A stretch of 59,106 bases of DNA from Clostridia bacterium (GCA_017451915.1 JAFTNJ010000038.1:1-59106), one strand, 5' to 3'. Positions 23,091 through 32,710 are shown, counted from the stretch's first letter. The notes: generated by a model from the letters alone, not told the origin. Program-made: numbers and translations.

Positions 23091-26000
23091 TTAGTGAACG
23101 TCAACCTTGGTCTTGTCGCACAGTTCACACTGATACATTACAACGTACTCGCCGTTAGCATCGAAGCCTTCGGAAACTACCTTGTACTGGTGAGGAGCTG
23201 CAACAACCTTGCCCTCGGTGAGAACAACGTCACAGTGAGCGCACTTGGTGTAAGCGGTCTTACCGTCTACACATACGCCAGGAGTAACAGCCTGAACCGT
23301 CTCAGAAACGTGCTTGCCAACCAGGCAGTTCTTCTCTGCGTCGGTCAGAGCGGTTTCCTTGGTAGTGAATACAACGTTGATGTACTCACATACAGAGCAA
23401 ACCTCGTACATGGTGGTGTACTTGCCGGCGGAGGTGAGCTGCTCACCGTAGGTGTGGGTGGGAAGCTTGGGAGCGGGAGCGTACTTCACGGGAACGTTCT
23501 CAGCCGGGCAGCTGCAGGTGAGTCTGTAGATACCAGCAGTAGCGCAGGTGGGAGCGAGAACAACGGTCTTCACGTCATATGCATGAACGGAAGGAACCTT
23601 ATCGCCGGTAATAGGATAGTTCTCGTTGTCAGCGACCAGAGCACCAACCTCCTGGCAAACCAGGCAGTTGAATACGTAGTGAGCACCCTGCTGGCAGTTG
23701 CCATCAACCTTGGTGATCTCGCCAAGAACGAACTCGTCCTCGGTAGACATATCAGCGATCTCCTTGGACTGCTCATAGCAGTTGATCTTATCGGCATCGC
23801 CGCAAGTGGAGCAGGTAGCAATGTGGTAACCAGCGCCATTGTAGACATAGGAACCAGGAGCGAAGGTGTGACCGGTAGCCTTAGCACCACCCTCAAAGAC
23901 GATCTTCTGCTCGTAGTCACAGTTGGTACACTCAACGAGGAAGTGCTCGTCGGTCTCACAATCAGCTGCAACATGGGTCTCAACAGTATTGTGAGCAGCC
24001 AGCTCTGCGCCAACGTATGCCCACTTATCCTTGGGGGTGTAGCAGTTTACGCAAGCAACACCGATTCTGATACCAACCTGGCAGTTAGCAGGTACATACA
24101 TATCTTCCTCGGAGAATACGTGCTCGGCAACAGGCTTAATTTCGGTTACTTGCTTGTAGTCACAAACCTTACATACTCTGTACTTGGAGCCGGGCAGGCA
24201 GGTAGCTTCCAGAGTGGTGGTGTAGGAACCGTACTCGTGAGGCTTGTAAGCCTTCTCGGTCTTGGTAGCATCGCAGAGAGTGCAAGTGAAGAGACAGTTA
24301 ACGTAGTTAGCCTCCTTGTTCTTAGCGCTACACTCATCGTTTACGCGAACGCCTGCATCCCAGGTGTGCTTAATGTCAAGAGTATCGTACTCGATTCTGC
24401 TGCAGTACTTGCAGGTACGCTTCTGAATACCCTTGGAATCGCAATCAGGAGGAAGAATAGTGGTCTTGATATCGCTGTGCTCGGTGCCAGTAGAAGCCTC
24501 GAAGATAACTTCGTCGCTTACGTTCTTCTTACAGTTCTTGCAGATGAGGGTGTAGTAACCACCATCCAGACAAGTGGTCTTCTTACCGGTGAGGTAAGAC
24601 TTTTCGGTCTTAAAGCCAGCATCCTCTTCCAGAGCGCAAGCCAGCTTAGCGGACTTGGAGATAACAACATTTTCATCGCACTTGGTGCAGATGTAGAAGG
24701 TGTATCCACCCTTCTCACAGGTAGCGTCTACCTCGAAGATATCATCTTCATCAGCAGGTACGTCGGAGTGACCGTTGGGTTCACCCTGAGGAACGGACTT
24801 AACAACCTTTTCGCAACGAGTGCAGTAATCCTGCAGCTGTGCAGCGGCAGTACAGGTAGCAGCCTTGGTCTGCTTAACCAGGCCGGTAGCATTCTCATGG
24901 TTTACACCATAGTAACCGCTAACTTCGTCACCATCGTCAATTACCTGAACGTTGGTCTGATCGCCACAGTAGATGCAAACGTCAGCAACATAAGCGTCCA
25001 GAGTACAGGTCTTAGCAAACACCTGGGTCTCGTAGGTGCACTCGCCGGTACCCTTCTTATCTACGTACTGATTTACGTAGCTACATACGATACAGGTGCG
25101 CTCCTTAATGATACCGCCACAAACGGTATCAGAAACGGTTACAGAAGAACCGTAGGAGTGAGCTGCCTTGATTACTACAGTCAGCTCGTCAGCCTTGATC
25201 TGATCCTCGTTAGCTTCGATCTTACATACGGTACACTTGTAGCCGTAGGTACCATTTTCAGTACAGGAAGCAGCTTCCTTTACGTACTGGCCGTCAGCAA
25301 AGTTGTGAGCATAGGGAGCAACTGCATAAGCAGAGCCATTGAGAGTAGTGTACTCGCCGCAGAGCTTGCAAACTACTCTTGCAATACCGGAAGCACCGGT
25401 GATGCAATCGGGAGCGAGCAGGAAATCAGTCTTGGACTCTACGCCAATGTGGGTCTCACCATCGGGAGCCTCATTGTTGAGAATACGAACGTTCTCCTCC
25501 AGGCCGCAATCATTCTGACAAATGTTTGCAATGTAACCGTAGGTGGAGCAGGTTGCTTCAACGTGAACATCTTCCTTGATGTTATGGCCATATGCCTTGT
25601 CATAGCCTTCCTCGGCTACAGCATACTCGCCGCAACGCTTACATACGTAGATATCAACCTCGTCCTGAGTACAGGTAGCCTCAACGTGTACAGGCTTAAT
25701 CTTGGTGTCAGTATCGTGCTTAAGAGCATCCTGAACACCGGGGATTGCTTCGATGTAAACGTAATCACAAACGGTGCACTCACGCTTTACAGAGGTGGGA
25801 GCGCCGCAGGTAGCAGGAACAACGGTTTCCTTGATCTTGTGACCAAGAGCGGGCTCATCTTTGTGGATGGTTACGGTACCGGAAGCGGTTCCGCAAACAG
25901 TACAGATCTTACCGGTACGGCCGGGGTTCTCGCAATCTGCTGCAAAGTGGCCGGTCTGGTAGCTATGCTCCAGAATCTTAATGGTTTCCTTCTGCTGAAC

Positions 26001-27392
26001 GCCGCAATCCAAGCAGGTCAGAAGCTTGGTTCCGGCCTTGGTGCAGGTAGCATCCTCAAGAATCTCAACCTTATTGTTGTGGCTTGCCTTGATTACTTCC
26101 TCAATGGTCTGAGCGCAAACAGAACACTCGTAGGTGCGGAGACCGGGAGTGGTACAGGTCTTGGCAGTCTTAATTACAGAAGTGCCAGCCTTCTCGGTAT
26201 GAGCTGCATCGATGGGGCCGTAGCCAATAAATGCCTTACATCCGGTGCAGAAGAGCTTTTCGATACCGGAAGAAGTACAGGTATTGGGAACCATTACCTC
26301 GCCGGTGGTCTTGTTCTTTCCGTGGTTGTTAGGATCGATCTCGATAACGATTACGTTTTCCTTATCGTCTACCTTCTTCTGCTCGGTCTTGCAACCGTTC
26401 TTGCAGAGCCAGTAGTAGTAACCAGTGGTGGTACAAGTAGCAGCCTTTACAGAGGGCTCTGCGGTCAGATCAAAGTCATGACCGGACTTCTCCAGAACGA
26501 TGGTGTAGGAGTCACCGCAGTGATTGCAGGTGTAAACTTCCTTACCGTCCTTTACGCAAGTAGCCTCGGTGGTGGTCTTCTTGTAGTTGTGATTTGCAGC
26601 GTGCTCATCGCTGGGAACGTCCTTTGCGTCAGCCTCGTCGATGGTCTTGCCGCCGCAAACGGTACAAGTGTAAATGGTGTGAGTAAAGCCGTCGCAGCCT
26701 TCCAGCTCGCACTTGCCGGGAGCAACTACGCCCTTATTCCACTTGTGGCCTGCAGCCTCTACGAGGTAAGCAGCCAGAATCTCTGCAGGAGTCTTGTCGC
26801 CAGCGATTTCTTCAGCCAGCTTGCCGCAGTAGATACAGGGCTTGAACTCGTAGCCAGCCTCAGCACAGGTTGCCTTGGAATAAGCAACGTCATCGGTCTC
26901 ATCCTCGGCAGTGCCATTGTTGAATACGAACTTAACATTGTCCTTGTAGTAGTGGTCAACCTTCTCGCCGATCTCAACGGGAGTGGTATCTTCCTTCTGC
27001 TCGCCGCAACGAGTACAGAACTGACCAACCAGAGCAGGACGAGCGCAGGTAGCAGGCTTTACAGTCTCTACGTACAGGTGTCCAAAGGCCTTAACTTCCT
27101 CAACAACCTTCTCAGAACATACAGAGCAGGTCTTTTCAACGGAGCCAGCCTTGGTACAAGTAGCCTCCTCCAGAACAACACCAGCATCCAGGGTGTGCTT
27201 GGGAATAGCCTCGTACTTGGTGTCGCCACAAGCGCATACCAGCTTCTTGATACCGGTGGTGGTACAAGATGCTTCGATCACCGTGGTGCTCGTGTAACTA
27301 TGCTCGTGCTCATCGGCTGCAAACGCTGCAAAAGGAATCAGCGAGAGAACCATGAGACAAGACAGAATTACAGCAAAAATTCTTCTTTTCAT
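23091..27392 (-). CDS. Giant exported CxxC-module repeat protein (1433 aa)
   Basis: A signal peptide (MKRRIFAVILSCLMVLSLIP...AFA) is followed almost to the last residue by repeats of about 40-45 residues. Each has the core [ST]C(T)xxG.xxxx.CxxC, for example CTTPGLRTYECSVC and CTKAGTKLLTCLDC, then a glycine/histidine turn (GH.). I count about 32 CxxC sites. No LPxTG motif, SLH domain or other anchor is visible at the C-terminus, which ends CELCDKTKVDVH. Each module looks like a zinc-ribbon or disulfide knuckle; which state exists outside an anaerobe is unknown. Single modules of this kind decorate many clostridial surface proteins (recollection). A protein made only of them is unusual. The promoter region contains an inverted repeat at 27448-27476. 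Confidence 0.85.
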   Translation of the reverse strand: MKRRIFAVILSCLMVLSLIPFAAFAADEHEHSYTSTTVIEASCTTTGIKKLVCACGDTKYEAIPKHTLDAGVVLEEATCTKAGSVEKTCSVCSEKVVEEVKAFGHLYVETVKPATCARPALVGQFCTRCGEQKEDTTPVEIGEKVDHYYKDNVKFVFNNGTAEDETDDVAYSKATCAEAGYEFKPCIYCGKLAEEIAGDKTPAEILAAYLVEAAGHKWNKGVVAPGKCELEGCDGFTHTIYTCTVCGGKTIDEADAKDVPSDEHAANHNYKKTTTEATCVKDGKEVYTCNHCGDSYTIVLEKSGHDFDLTAEPSVKAATCTTTGYYYWLCKNGCKTEQKKVDDKENVIVIEIDPNNHGKNKTTGEVMVPNTCTSSGIEKLFCTGCKAFIGYGPIDAAHTEKAGTSVIKTAKTCTTPGLRTYECSVCAQTIEEVIKASHNNKVEILEDATCTKAGTKLLTCLDCGVQQKETIKILEHSYQTGHFAADCENPGRTGKICTVCGTASGTVTIHKDEPALGHKIKETVVPATCGAPTSVKRECTVCDYVYIEAIPGVQDALKHDTDTKIKPVHVEATCTQDEVDIYVCKRCGEYAVAEEGYDKAYGHNIKEDVHVEATCSTYGYIANICQNDCGLEENVRILNNEAPDGETHIGVESKTDFLLAPDCITGASGIARVVCKLCGEYTTLNGSAYAVAPYAHNFADGQYVKEAASCTENGTYGYKCTVCKIEANEDQIKADELTVVIKAAHSYGSSVTVSDTVCGGIIKERTCIVCSYVNQYVDKKGTGECTYETQVFAKTCTLDAYVADVCIYCGDQTNVQVIDDGDEVSGYYGVNHENATGLVKQTKAATCTAAAQLQDYCTRCEKVVKSVPQGEPNGHSDVPADEDDIFEVDATCEKGGYTFYICTKCDENVVISKSAKLACALEEDAGFKTEKSYLTGKKTTCLDGGYYTLICKNCKKNVSDEVIFEASTGTEHSDIKTTILPPDCDSKGIQKRTCKYCSRIEYDTLDIKHTWDAGVRVNDECSAKNKEANYVNCLFTCTLCDATKTEKAYKPHEYGSYTTTLEATCLPGSKYRVCKVCDYKQVTEIKPVAEHVFSEEDMYVPANCQVGIRIGVACVNCYTPKDKWAYVGAELAAHNTVETHVAADCETDEHFLVECTNCDYEQKIVFEGGAKATGHTFAPGSYVYNGAGYHIATCSTCGDADKINCYEQSKEIADMSTEDEFVLGEITKVDGNCQQGAHYVFNCLVCQEVGALVADNENYPITGDKVPSVHAYDVKTVVLAPTCATAGIYRLTCSCPAENVPVKYAPAPKLPTHTYGEQLTSAGKYTTMYEVCSVCEYINVVFTTKETALTDAEKNCLVGKHVSETVQAVTPGVCVDGKTAYTKCAHCDVVLTEGKVVAAPHQYKVVSEGFDANGEYVVMYQCELCDKTKVDVH

Positions 27393-27447
27393 TTTTTGTT
27401 TTCCTCCAAAAAAATTTTTTTAAAAAAGATTTCACACTATTACGAAT

Positions 27448-27476
27448 TTGACAACCTATTAAAATAGGGCTGTCAA
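27448..27476 (-). promoter_or_regulatory. Inverted repeat in the promoter region of the repeat-protein gene
   Basis: TTGACA-A-CCTATT-AA-AATAGG-GC-TGTCAA is a near-perfect 29-nt dyad placed 56 nt upstream of the start. Its right arm read on the minus strand gives TTGACA, a possible -35 box, but no good -10 sits 17 nt from it. A dimeric regulator could bind here. Confidence 0.45.
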
Positions 27477-27972
27477 GGCGGAACAGTGGATAGGTTATCC
27501 AAACTTGTGTCTGTTGTCCGCCTTCTCGACCGCGGCAGACCAGATGCGCAAGGTGTTAACATATCGGTGCTTCCCTCCTATTCTTTCAAAATTTTCCGCA
27601 ATGCGTATAGTCACGGGGGTATTCTACCACAGTTTTCTTATAAATGCAATAGGTTTTTTGAAAAAATTCGCCTTGTTCACAAAAAATTTGCATTTTCAGG
27701 CATAATTTCCCCATACCCTGCTGAATAAGATGCGTTTGCGGCGGAAAGTCCACCCTAAAAACGTCAGTTGGAGCAAGAATCCCCATTGTCATATAAATTC
27801 CCCATTCGGGGGGAGAGATTCCAATCCATCCCCATTATATCACATTCTTTTTCAAATTGCAACCACAAAATACAAAAAAATATTTTTTTCTTTTGCAGGG
27901 AGAAAATCCCTTTGCAACGATCTCCGTTTGGAGCCCCTATATAATAAAATGATAAAAATCGGCGTTTCGCTA
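27477..27972. other. Gene-free, AT-rich intergenic stretch
   Basis: About 500 nt between divergent genes contain no ORF with a ribosome binding site. I see only homopolymer-rich segments and a short hairpin (CCCCATTCGGGG region near 27801-27812). The next clear signal is the promoter at 27973. Confidence 0.6.
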
Positions 27973-28001
27973 TTTACAAGCGGCAAAAAAGATGATATAA
28001 T
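27973..28001 (+). promoter_or_regulatory. Promoter of the ROK kinase/beta-mannosidase operon
   Basis: TTTACA (27973-27978) and TATAAT (27996-28001) are spaced 17 nt apart. A short leader with AAAGGAG leads to ATG 28040. Confidence 0.8.
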
Positions 28002-28039
28002 AGTCACGAAAAAATCAAAAGAACACAAAGGAGTTTTTT

Positions 28040-29005
28040 ATGATCGGGTTTGATATTGGCGGCACCAAATGTGCCGTGAGCATTGGAGTGGAAGAAAACG
28101 GACGGCTGACGATCCTGGACGAGCGTCGGATCGCTACTGACCTCTCGGTTCCTCCCATAGAAATGATGGAACGGCTTTGCGCTCTGGCGGAGGAGATGAC
28201 CGACACCATCGACGCCATTGGCATTTCCTGCGGCGGCCCTCTGAACAGCCGCACCGGAGAGATCCTCTCGCCTCCCAATCTTCCCGGTTGGGACAAGGTT
28301 CCCGTGGTGTCCTATCTAAAGGAGCGGTACCACTGCCCCGTGGCTCTGCAGAACGACGCCAACGCCTGTGCCATGGCCGAATGGCGCTACGGCGCGGGAG
28401 AGCGTTGCGATAATATGCTCTTTTTGACCTTTGGCACCGGACTTGGCGCCGGGTTGATCCTGAACGGACGTCTTTACGAGGGCTCCAACGGCATGGCAGG
28501 AGAAGCCGGACACATCCGTCTTGCCCCCTTTGGCCCGGTGGGCTACGGAAAAGCCGGATCCTTTGAAGGCTTTTGCTCCGGCGGCGGACTTGCGCAGCTG
28601 GGACAGACCTTTGCCACCGAGCAATTACAAATTGGAAAGAAGACCTCCTTCTGTCAAAGCCCCGAGGAGCTTTCCTCCATCACCGCAAAGCGGTTAGCCG
28701 AGCTGGCACGGGAAGGACACGGAGACGCGCTGGAGATCTTCCGCATCTGCGGTGAGAAGCTGGGCGAGGGGCTTTCGATCCTGATTGACCTTTTCAATCC
28801 CGACCGCATTGTGATCGGAAGCATCTTTACCCGTTGCCAGGATCTGTTGCGCCCCTCCATGGAGCCGGTGCTGAAAAAGAACACCCTGGCCCAGTCCCTG
28901 GAGATCTGCCAGATCCTGCCCGCCGTACTGGGGGAGCAGATCGGAAACTACGCCGCACTTTCGGTGGCGGCACAGGCTTTGGCGGATGCCAACGAAAAAG
29001 TATAA
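28040..29005 (+). CDS. ROK-family sugar kinase (zinc-motif-less subgroup)
   Basis: This 321-residue protein shows MIGFDIGGTKCAVS (phosphate 1), QNDANACAMAEW (catalytic Asp in NDAN) and FGTGLGAGLILNG, all of the ROK family (glucokinase/N-acetylmannosamine kinase-like). The usual CxCGxxGCxE zinc motif is replaced by GYGKAGSFEGFCSGGG, which keeps the glutamate but lacks the zinc cysteines. It has no HTH, so it is a kinase rather than a NagC repressor. It is co-transcribed with the GH2 enzyme 89 nt downstream, so it may phosphorylate mannose or a related released sugar. Confidence 0.88.
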   Translation: MIGFDIGGTKCAVSIGVEENGRLTILDERRIATDLSVPPIEMMERLCALAEEMTDTIDAIGISCGGPLNSRTGEILSPPNLPGWDKVPVVSYLKERYHCPVALQNDANACAMAEWRYGAGERCDNMLFLTFGTGLGAGLILNGRLYEGSNGMAGEAGHIRLAPFGPVGYGKAGSFEGFCSGGGLAQLGQTFATEQLQIGKKTSFCQSPEELSSITAKRLAELAREGHGDALEIFRICGEKLGEGLSILIDLFNPDRIVIGSIFTRCQDLLRPSMEPVLKKNTLAQSLEICQILPAVLGEQIGNYAALSVAAQALADANEKV

Positions 29006-29094
29006 CATTCCCACTTTTTCTTACGGGATTCTTCCAACCAAGCCATAACAAAAAAATAAGGAAATTTATCCTCGCAAAAGAAAGGAACCCTTTT

Positions 29095-31338
29095 ATGAAA
29101 CGCATCTCACTCAACGGCACTTGGACCTTAACGGGAAGATTGCAAACCGCTCCCCATTCCAAGCAACTGTCTCTGACCGCCGAGGTTCCGGGAACGGTAG
29201 CGCTGGAGCTTTCCCGACAAGGCTATCTCCCCGAGGATCTGTATCTTGGAAACAACATCACCCAAGTCCGGGAGTTTGAAGACTATGAATGGTGGTACGA
29301 GCGAACCTTCACCGCGCCTGCGGAACGGGAAAACGTATTTCTCGTCTTTCGCGGCGTAGACTGCCTGGCCGAGTATTTTCTCAACGGCGAAAAGCTTGGG
29401 GAGAGTGCCAATATGTTCATTCCCTTCGAATTCGATGTTTCGGACAAGCTGACCGACGGCGAAAATACGGTCACCGTCCATCTCTCCTCCCCCACGGTCT
29501 ATGAGCACTCCCTCTCAACCCCCATTCAAGCCATCGGTTATTCTTTTGCCTTTGGCCCCGAGAGCATCCATACCCGTCGCGCCGCCCACACCTACGGCTG
29601 GGACATCTTCCCGCGGGCCGTTTCCTGCGGCCTTTGGCGGGACGTAACCCTGGAGATCCGTGATCCCGTTCGCTTCGGTCAAGCCTTTTTTGACACCACC
29701 AATCCTCAAAAGCTCCGCTTTTGTTATGAGATCGAATGTCCAAAGTTGGATTTTGAAAATATGGAGATCGAGGTGGACTGCGTTTGCGGGGACAGTGCCT
29801 ACCATACCCGCGTTCCCGTCACCTATAAGAGCGGATATACCGAGATCGAAAGTCCAAACCCCAAGCTCTGGTGGCCGCGGGACTACGGTGAGCAAAACCT
29901 CTACACCGCCACCCTGCGGATCTATTCCCACGGAACCTTGGTCTGCCAGGAAACCGCTCGCTTTGGCATTCGAACCGTCAAGCTGGAGCGAAGTGATATT
30001 ACCGACGGAAAGAAGGGCTGCTTCCGTTTTTTGATCAACGGCGAGGAGATCATGGCCAAGGGCTCCAACTGGGTCCCCTTGGACGCCTTCCACTCCCGGG
30101 CCAAGGAGCGGTGCGCCAAGGCATTGGAGCTGGTCAAGGATATTGGTTGCAACATTCTGCGCTCCTGGGGCGGTGGAGTGTACGAGGATCATGATTTCTT
30201 TGACTTCTGCGACGAAAACGGCATTCTGGTCTGGCAGGATTTTGCCATGGCCTGCCACAACTATGTGCCCACCCCGGAATTTATGGAAAATTTCCGCCGC
30301 GAGGCCACCCACGTAGTACGGGAATACCGTCACCATCCCTCCATCATCCTTTGGAGCGGTGACAACGAGGTGGACGAGATGAAGGCCAAGCGGGGTGTGG
30401 ATCCCTCCACCAACGTCATCACCCGGGAGCTTTTGCCCGAGGTCGTGCTTTGGAACGACATTGGCAGACCCTACCTGGAAAGCTCGCCCTACGTCTCCAA
30501 GGAATCCTTTGCCACGGGCGGCTTTGTCTATCAGCCCGAGGCACACCTCTGGGGTGCCCGGGACAACTACAAAAGTCCCTACTACAAGCATTCCCTGGCC
30601 CACTTTGTCAGTGAGGCGGGGTACCACGGATGCCCCTCTATGGAGTCGATCCAAAAATTCATTACCCCCGAAAAGCTCTGGCCCTATCAGAACAACGACG
30701 AATGGATCCTCCATTCCAGCGATCAGAAGGGCAACGACAAGCGAGTGATGCTGATGGAAAAGCAGATCCGTCAGCTCTTTGGAAAGGTACCAACCACCCC
30801 CGAGGAGTATATTTTCGCCTCCCAGATCTCCCAGGCCGAGGCATTTAAGTACTTTATTGAGCGAATGCGAGTGGGACGCCCCCACAAGAGCGGCATCATC
30901 TGGTGGAACCTCCTGGACGGTTGGCCTCAGATGTCGGACGCCGTGGTGGACTACTACTACGAAAAGAAGCTGGCCTACGGCTACATCCAGCGTTCCCAAG
31001 CCCCCTTTATCATCGCTATTGACGAAATTTACAACTGGAAATCCAAGGTCTTTGCCTGCAACGATACCCTGACCGAGAAAACGGGGCGGGTTCGGATCCT
31101 TGACGTGGATACGCAAGAGATTTTGCTGGACACCGTCTTTGCGGCCAAGGCAAATACCTCCACGGTGATCGGCGAGCTTCCCCTTTACTATTCCGACAAA
31201 AAATTCCTGGTCATTGAGTGGACCGTAGATGGAAAGACCTGCTACAACCACTATTTGTGCGGAGAATTCCCCTTCGACCCGGAACAGTACCGCGGCTGGC
31301 TTGACGCCTATGAGCGTTTTGGTGGAAAGCTTCTATAA
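29095..31338 (+). CDS. Glycoside hydrolase family 2, beta-mannosidase-like
   Basis: This 747-residue enzyme has the GH2 order of jelly-roll, immunoglobulin-like and TIM-barrel domains. NGTWTL and VPGTVALELSRQGYL at the start are typical of beta-mannosidases, as are WGGGVYEDHDFFDFCDENG and LVWQDFAMAC. The acid/base is E425 (WSGDNEVDE) and the nucleophile is E507 (FVSEAGYHG). No signal peptide is seen, so it probably hydrolyses imported oligosaccharides. The start at 29095 follows AAAGGAACCC; upstream in-frame codons overlap the kinase gene and are not protein-like. Confidence 0.92.
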   Translation: MKRISLNGTWTLTGRLQTAPHSKQLSLTAEVPGTVALELSRQGYLPEDLYLGNNITQVREFEDYEWWYERTFTAPAERENVFLVFRGVDCLAEYFLNGEKLGESANMFIPFEFDVSDKLTDGENTVTVHLSSPTVYEHSLSTPIQAIGYSFAFGPESIHTRRAAHTYGWDIFPRAVSCGLWRDVTLEIRDPVRFGQAFFDTTNPQKLRFCYEIECPKLDFENMEIEVDCVCGDSAYHTRVPVTYKSGYTEIESPNPKLWWPRDYGEQNLYTATLRIYSHGTLVCQETARFGIRTVKLERSDITDGKKGCFRFLINGEEIMAKGSNWVPLDAFHSRAKERCAKALELVKDIGCNILRSWGGGVYEDHDFFDFCDENGILVWQDFAMACHNYVPTPEFMENFRREATHVVREYRHHPSIILWSGDNEVDEMKAKRGVDPSTNVITRELLPEVVLWNDIGRPYLESSPYVSKESFATGGFVYQPEAHLWGARDNYKSPYYKHSLAHFVSEAGYHGCPSMESIQKFITPEKLWPYQNNDEWILHSSDQKGNDKRVMLMEKQIRQLFGKVPTTPEEYIFASQISQAEAFKYFIERMRVGRPHKSGIIWWNLLDGWPQMSDAVVDYYYEKKLAYGYIQRSQAPFIIAIDEIYNWKSKVFACNDTLTEKTGRVRILDVDTQEILLDTVFAAKANTSTVIGELPLYYSDKKFLVIEWTVDGKTCYNHYLCGEFPFDPEQYRGWLDAYERFGGKLL

Positions 31339-31345
31339 AAAGAAT

Positions 31346-31377
31346 GGCGGCGTCCTTTGACGCCGCCTGCTTTTTTT
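31346..31377 (+). terminator. Terminator after the beta-mannosidase gene
   Basis: A 9-bp GC-rich stem (GGCGGCGTC 31346-31354 with 31359-31367), a CTTT loop and a following run of seven T. Confidence 0.9.
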
Positions 31378-31379
31378 GT

Positions 31380-31578
31380 TGTATCATCAAAACTCCTTAG
31401 CCGCTTTTTCTTTTGACCATATAGGCGCAAAAGAAAAAGCTTGCAAAAAGAAAACGCCGTACAGGTTTTTTCGCCCTCTGCGGAGGGCGAGGAGACCTAC
31501 GCGGCCTCCACTGCGCAAGCTTTTGAAAAAGCTTGACCAAAACCTTTGCCAAAAGACAGTACGAACTCTATTGAAAGC
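31380..31578. repeat. Intergenic stretch with nested inverted repeats
   Basis: No gene is visible in this 200-nt gap between convergent genes. It contains AAGCTTTTGAAAAAGCTT (31517-31534), a complementary AAAAAGCTTGC near 31433, and CGCCCTCTGCGGAGGGCG. The dense palindromes suggest a dispersed intergenic repeat or an RNA hairpin cluster. I cannot test whether copies exist elsewhere in the genome. Confidence 0.4.
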
Positions 31579-31579
31579 T

Positions 31580-31610
31580 AACCGGCGGCGTCCTTTGGGC
31601 GCCGCCGGTT
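31580..31610 (-). terminator. Terminator of the sugar isomerase/epimerase gene
   Basis: An 11-bp stem (AACCGGCGGCG 31580-31590 with 31600-31610) lies 14 nt past the minus-strand stop at 31625. The T tail is weak (TTAGCTTTC). Confidence 0.6.
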
Positions 31611-31624
31611 CTCTATATTTCAAA

Positions 31625-32593
31625 TTATGCCCAAGACATGGTGGTGGGCTTTTCCTCGGTAATGATGATGTCCTTGAGGAAGGCAACTGCCTTTTGCAGA
31701 CCCTCGTCAATGGTCATCAGGCTGTCCTCATGCTCAATGGAAAGCACGCGGTCATAACCAACCAAACGCAGATTGGAAACCAGATCTCTCCAGTAGGTCT
31801 CGCCGTTGCCGTAGCCAACGGTACGGAATACCCAAGCGCGGTTGATCTCGTCACTGTAATGCTTGGTATCCAGAACGCCGTTCTTTGCGGTGTTGTACTT
31901 GTCGATCTTGGTATCCTTGGCGTGCACGTGGTAGATGGCACCCTTCAGCTCACGGATCGCGGCAACGGGATCCATGCCCTGCCAAATCAAGTGCGAGGGG
32001 TCAAAGTTGGCACCAATCACGTCGCCCACTGCCGCGCGCAGACGGAGCAGGGTCTCGGGATTGTAAACGCAGAAGCCGGGATGCATCTCAAAGGCGATGT
32101 GAGGAACGTTGTGGGCCTTGGCAAAAGCGCCTGCTTCCTTCCAGTAGGGGATCAGCTTCTCATTCCACTGCCAATCGAGAATGGCAAGGAAATCCTCGGG
32201 CCAGGGGCAGGTGACCCAGTTGGGATACTTTGCGCCCTCGTGGTCGCCGGGGCAGCCCGAGAAGGTGATCACAGTATCCACGCCCATCTTCTCGGCCAGG
32301 AGTACCGCGTTGCGGAAATCGGTGTCAAACTGCTCGGCAATCTTTTGATCGGGATGCAGGGCATTGCCGTGCGCGGCCAGAGCGCAAACGGTAACGTCGT
32401 ATTTTTTGAGGGTATCCATAAAGGCATTGTACTTGGCCTCGTCCGCCAGCAGCTCTGCGGGATTGCAGTGTGCCTTTCCGGGATATCCGCCCGCACCGAT
32501 CTCTACGGTGTGAACGCCCAGACCCGTGAGGATCTGCAGAGTTTCATCCAGCGATTTGGCGCCGTACAAATTAGCAAGAACACTTAATTTCAT
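31625..32593 (-). CDS. Sugar phosphate isomerase/epimerase (xylose isomerase-like TIM barrel)
   Basis: This 322-residue protein of the AP-endonuclease-2/IolE-like fold shows GVHTVEIGAGGYPGK near the start. EMHPGFCVYN supplies a metal-ligand glutamate and histidine, NFDPSHLIWQGMD an aspartate and histidine, and HVHAKDT another histidine pair; SIEHED comes near the end. These are the conserved metal ligands. The in-frame extension upstream to 32833 crosses the promoter and is not real. Start is at 32593, with GAGG as ribosome site. The substrate is unknown; similar enzymes act on inositol- or ketose-type sugars. Confidence 0.88.
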   Translation of the reverse strand: MKLSVLANLYGAKSLDETLQILTGLGVHTVEIGAGGYPGKAHCNPAELLADEAKYNAFMDTLKKYDVTVCALAAHGNALHPDQKIAEQFDTDFRNAVLLAEKMGVDTVITFSGCPGDHEGAKYPNWVTCPWPEDFLAILDWQWNEKLIPYWKEAGAFAKAHNVPHIAFEMHPGFCVYNPETLLRLRAAVGDVIGANFDPSHLIWQGMDPVAAIRELKGAIYHVHAKDTKIDKYNTAKNGVLDTKHYSDEINRAWVFRTVGYGNGETYWRDLVSNLRLVGYDRVLSIEHEDSLMTIDEGLQKAVAFLKDIIITEEKPTTMSWA

Positions 32594-32630
32594 TTTTGAA
32601 AACCTCGTTTCTTTCAATATCGGTATTATC

Positions 32631-32659
32631 ATCATACCATTTTTTTGAACAAATTGCAA
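32631..32659 (-). promoter_or_regulatory. Promoter of the isomerase gene
   Basis: On the minus strand TTGCAA (32659-32654) and TATGAT (32636-32631) are spaced 17 nt apart. Confidence 0.55.
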
Positions 32660-32710
32660 TAGTTTGGCAAGTTTTTTCTTGGTTCCCGGCGGCTTTTTTT
32701 TCGCAAGCCC

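Noticed and set aside
23094-27467. Plus-strand open frame of 1457 codons opposite the CxxC-repeat gene
   Set aside because: It is antisense to a protein with a signal peptide and regular Cys modules. Its own translation is low-complexity (Leu/Val/Ser/Asn rich) and repeats in step with the modules, as expected from an antisense frame of a repetitive gene. It has no ribosome site.
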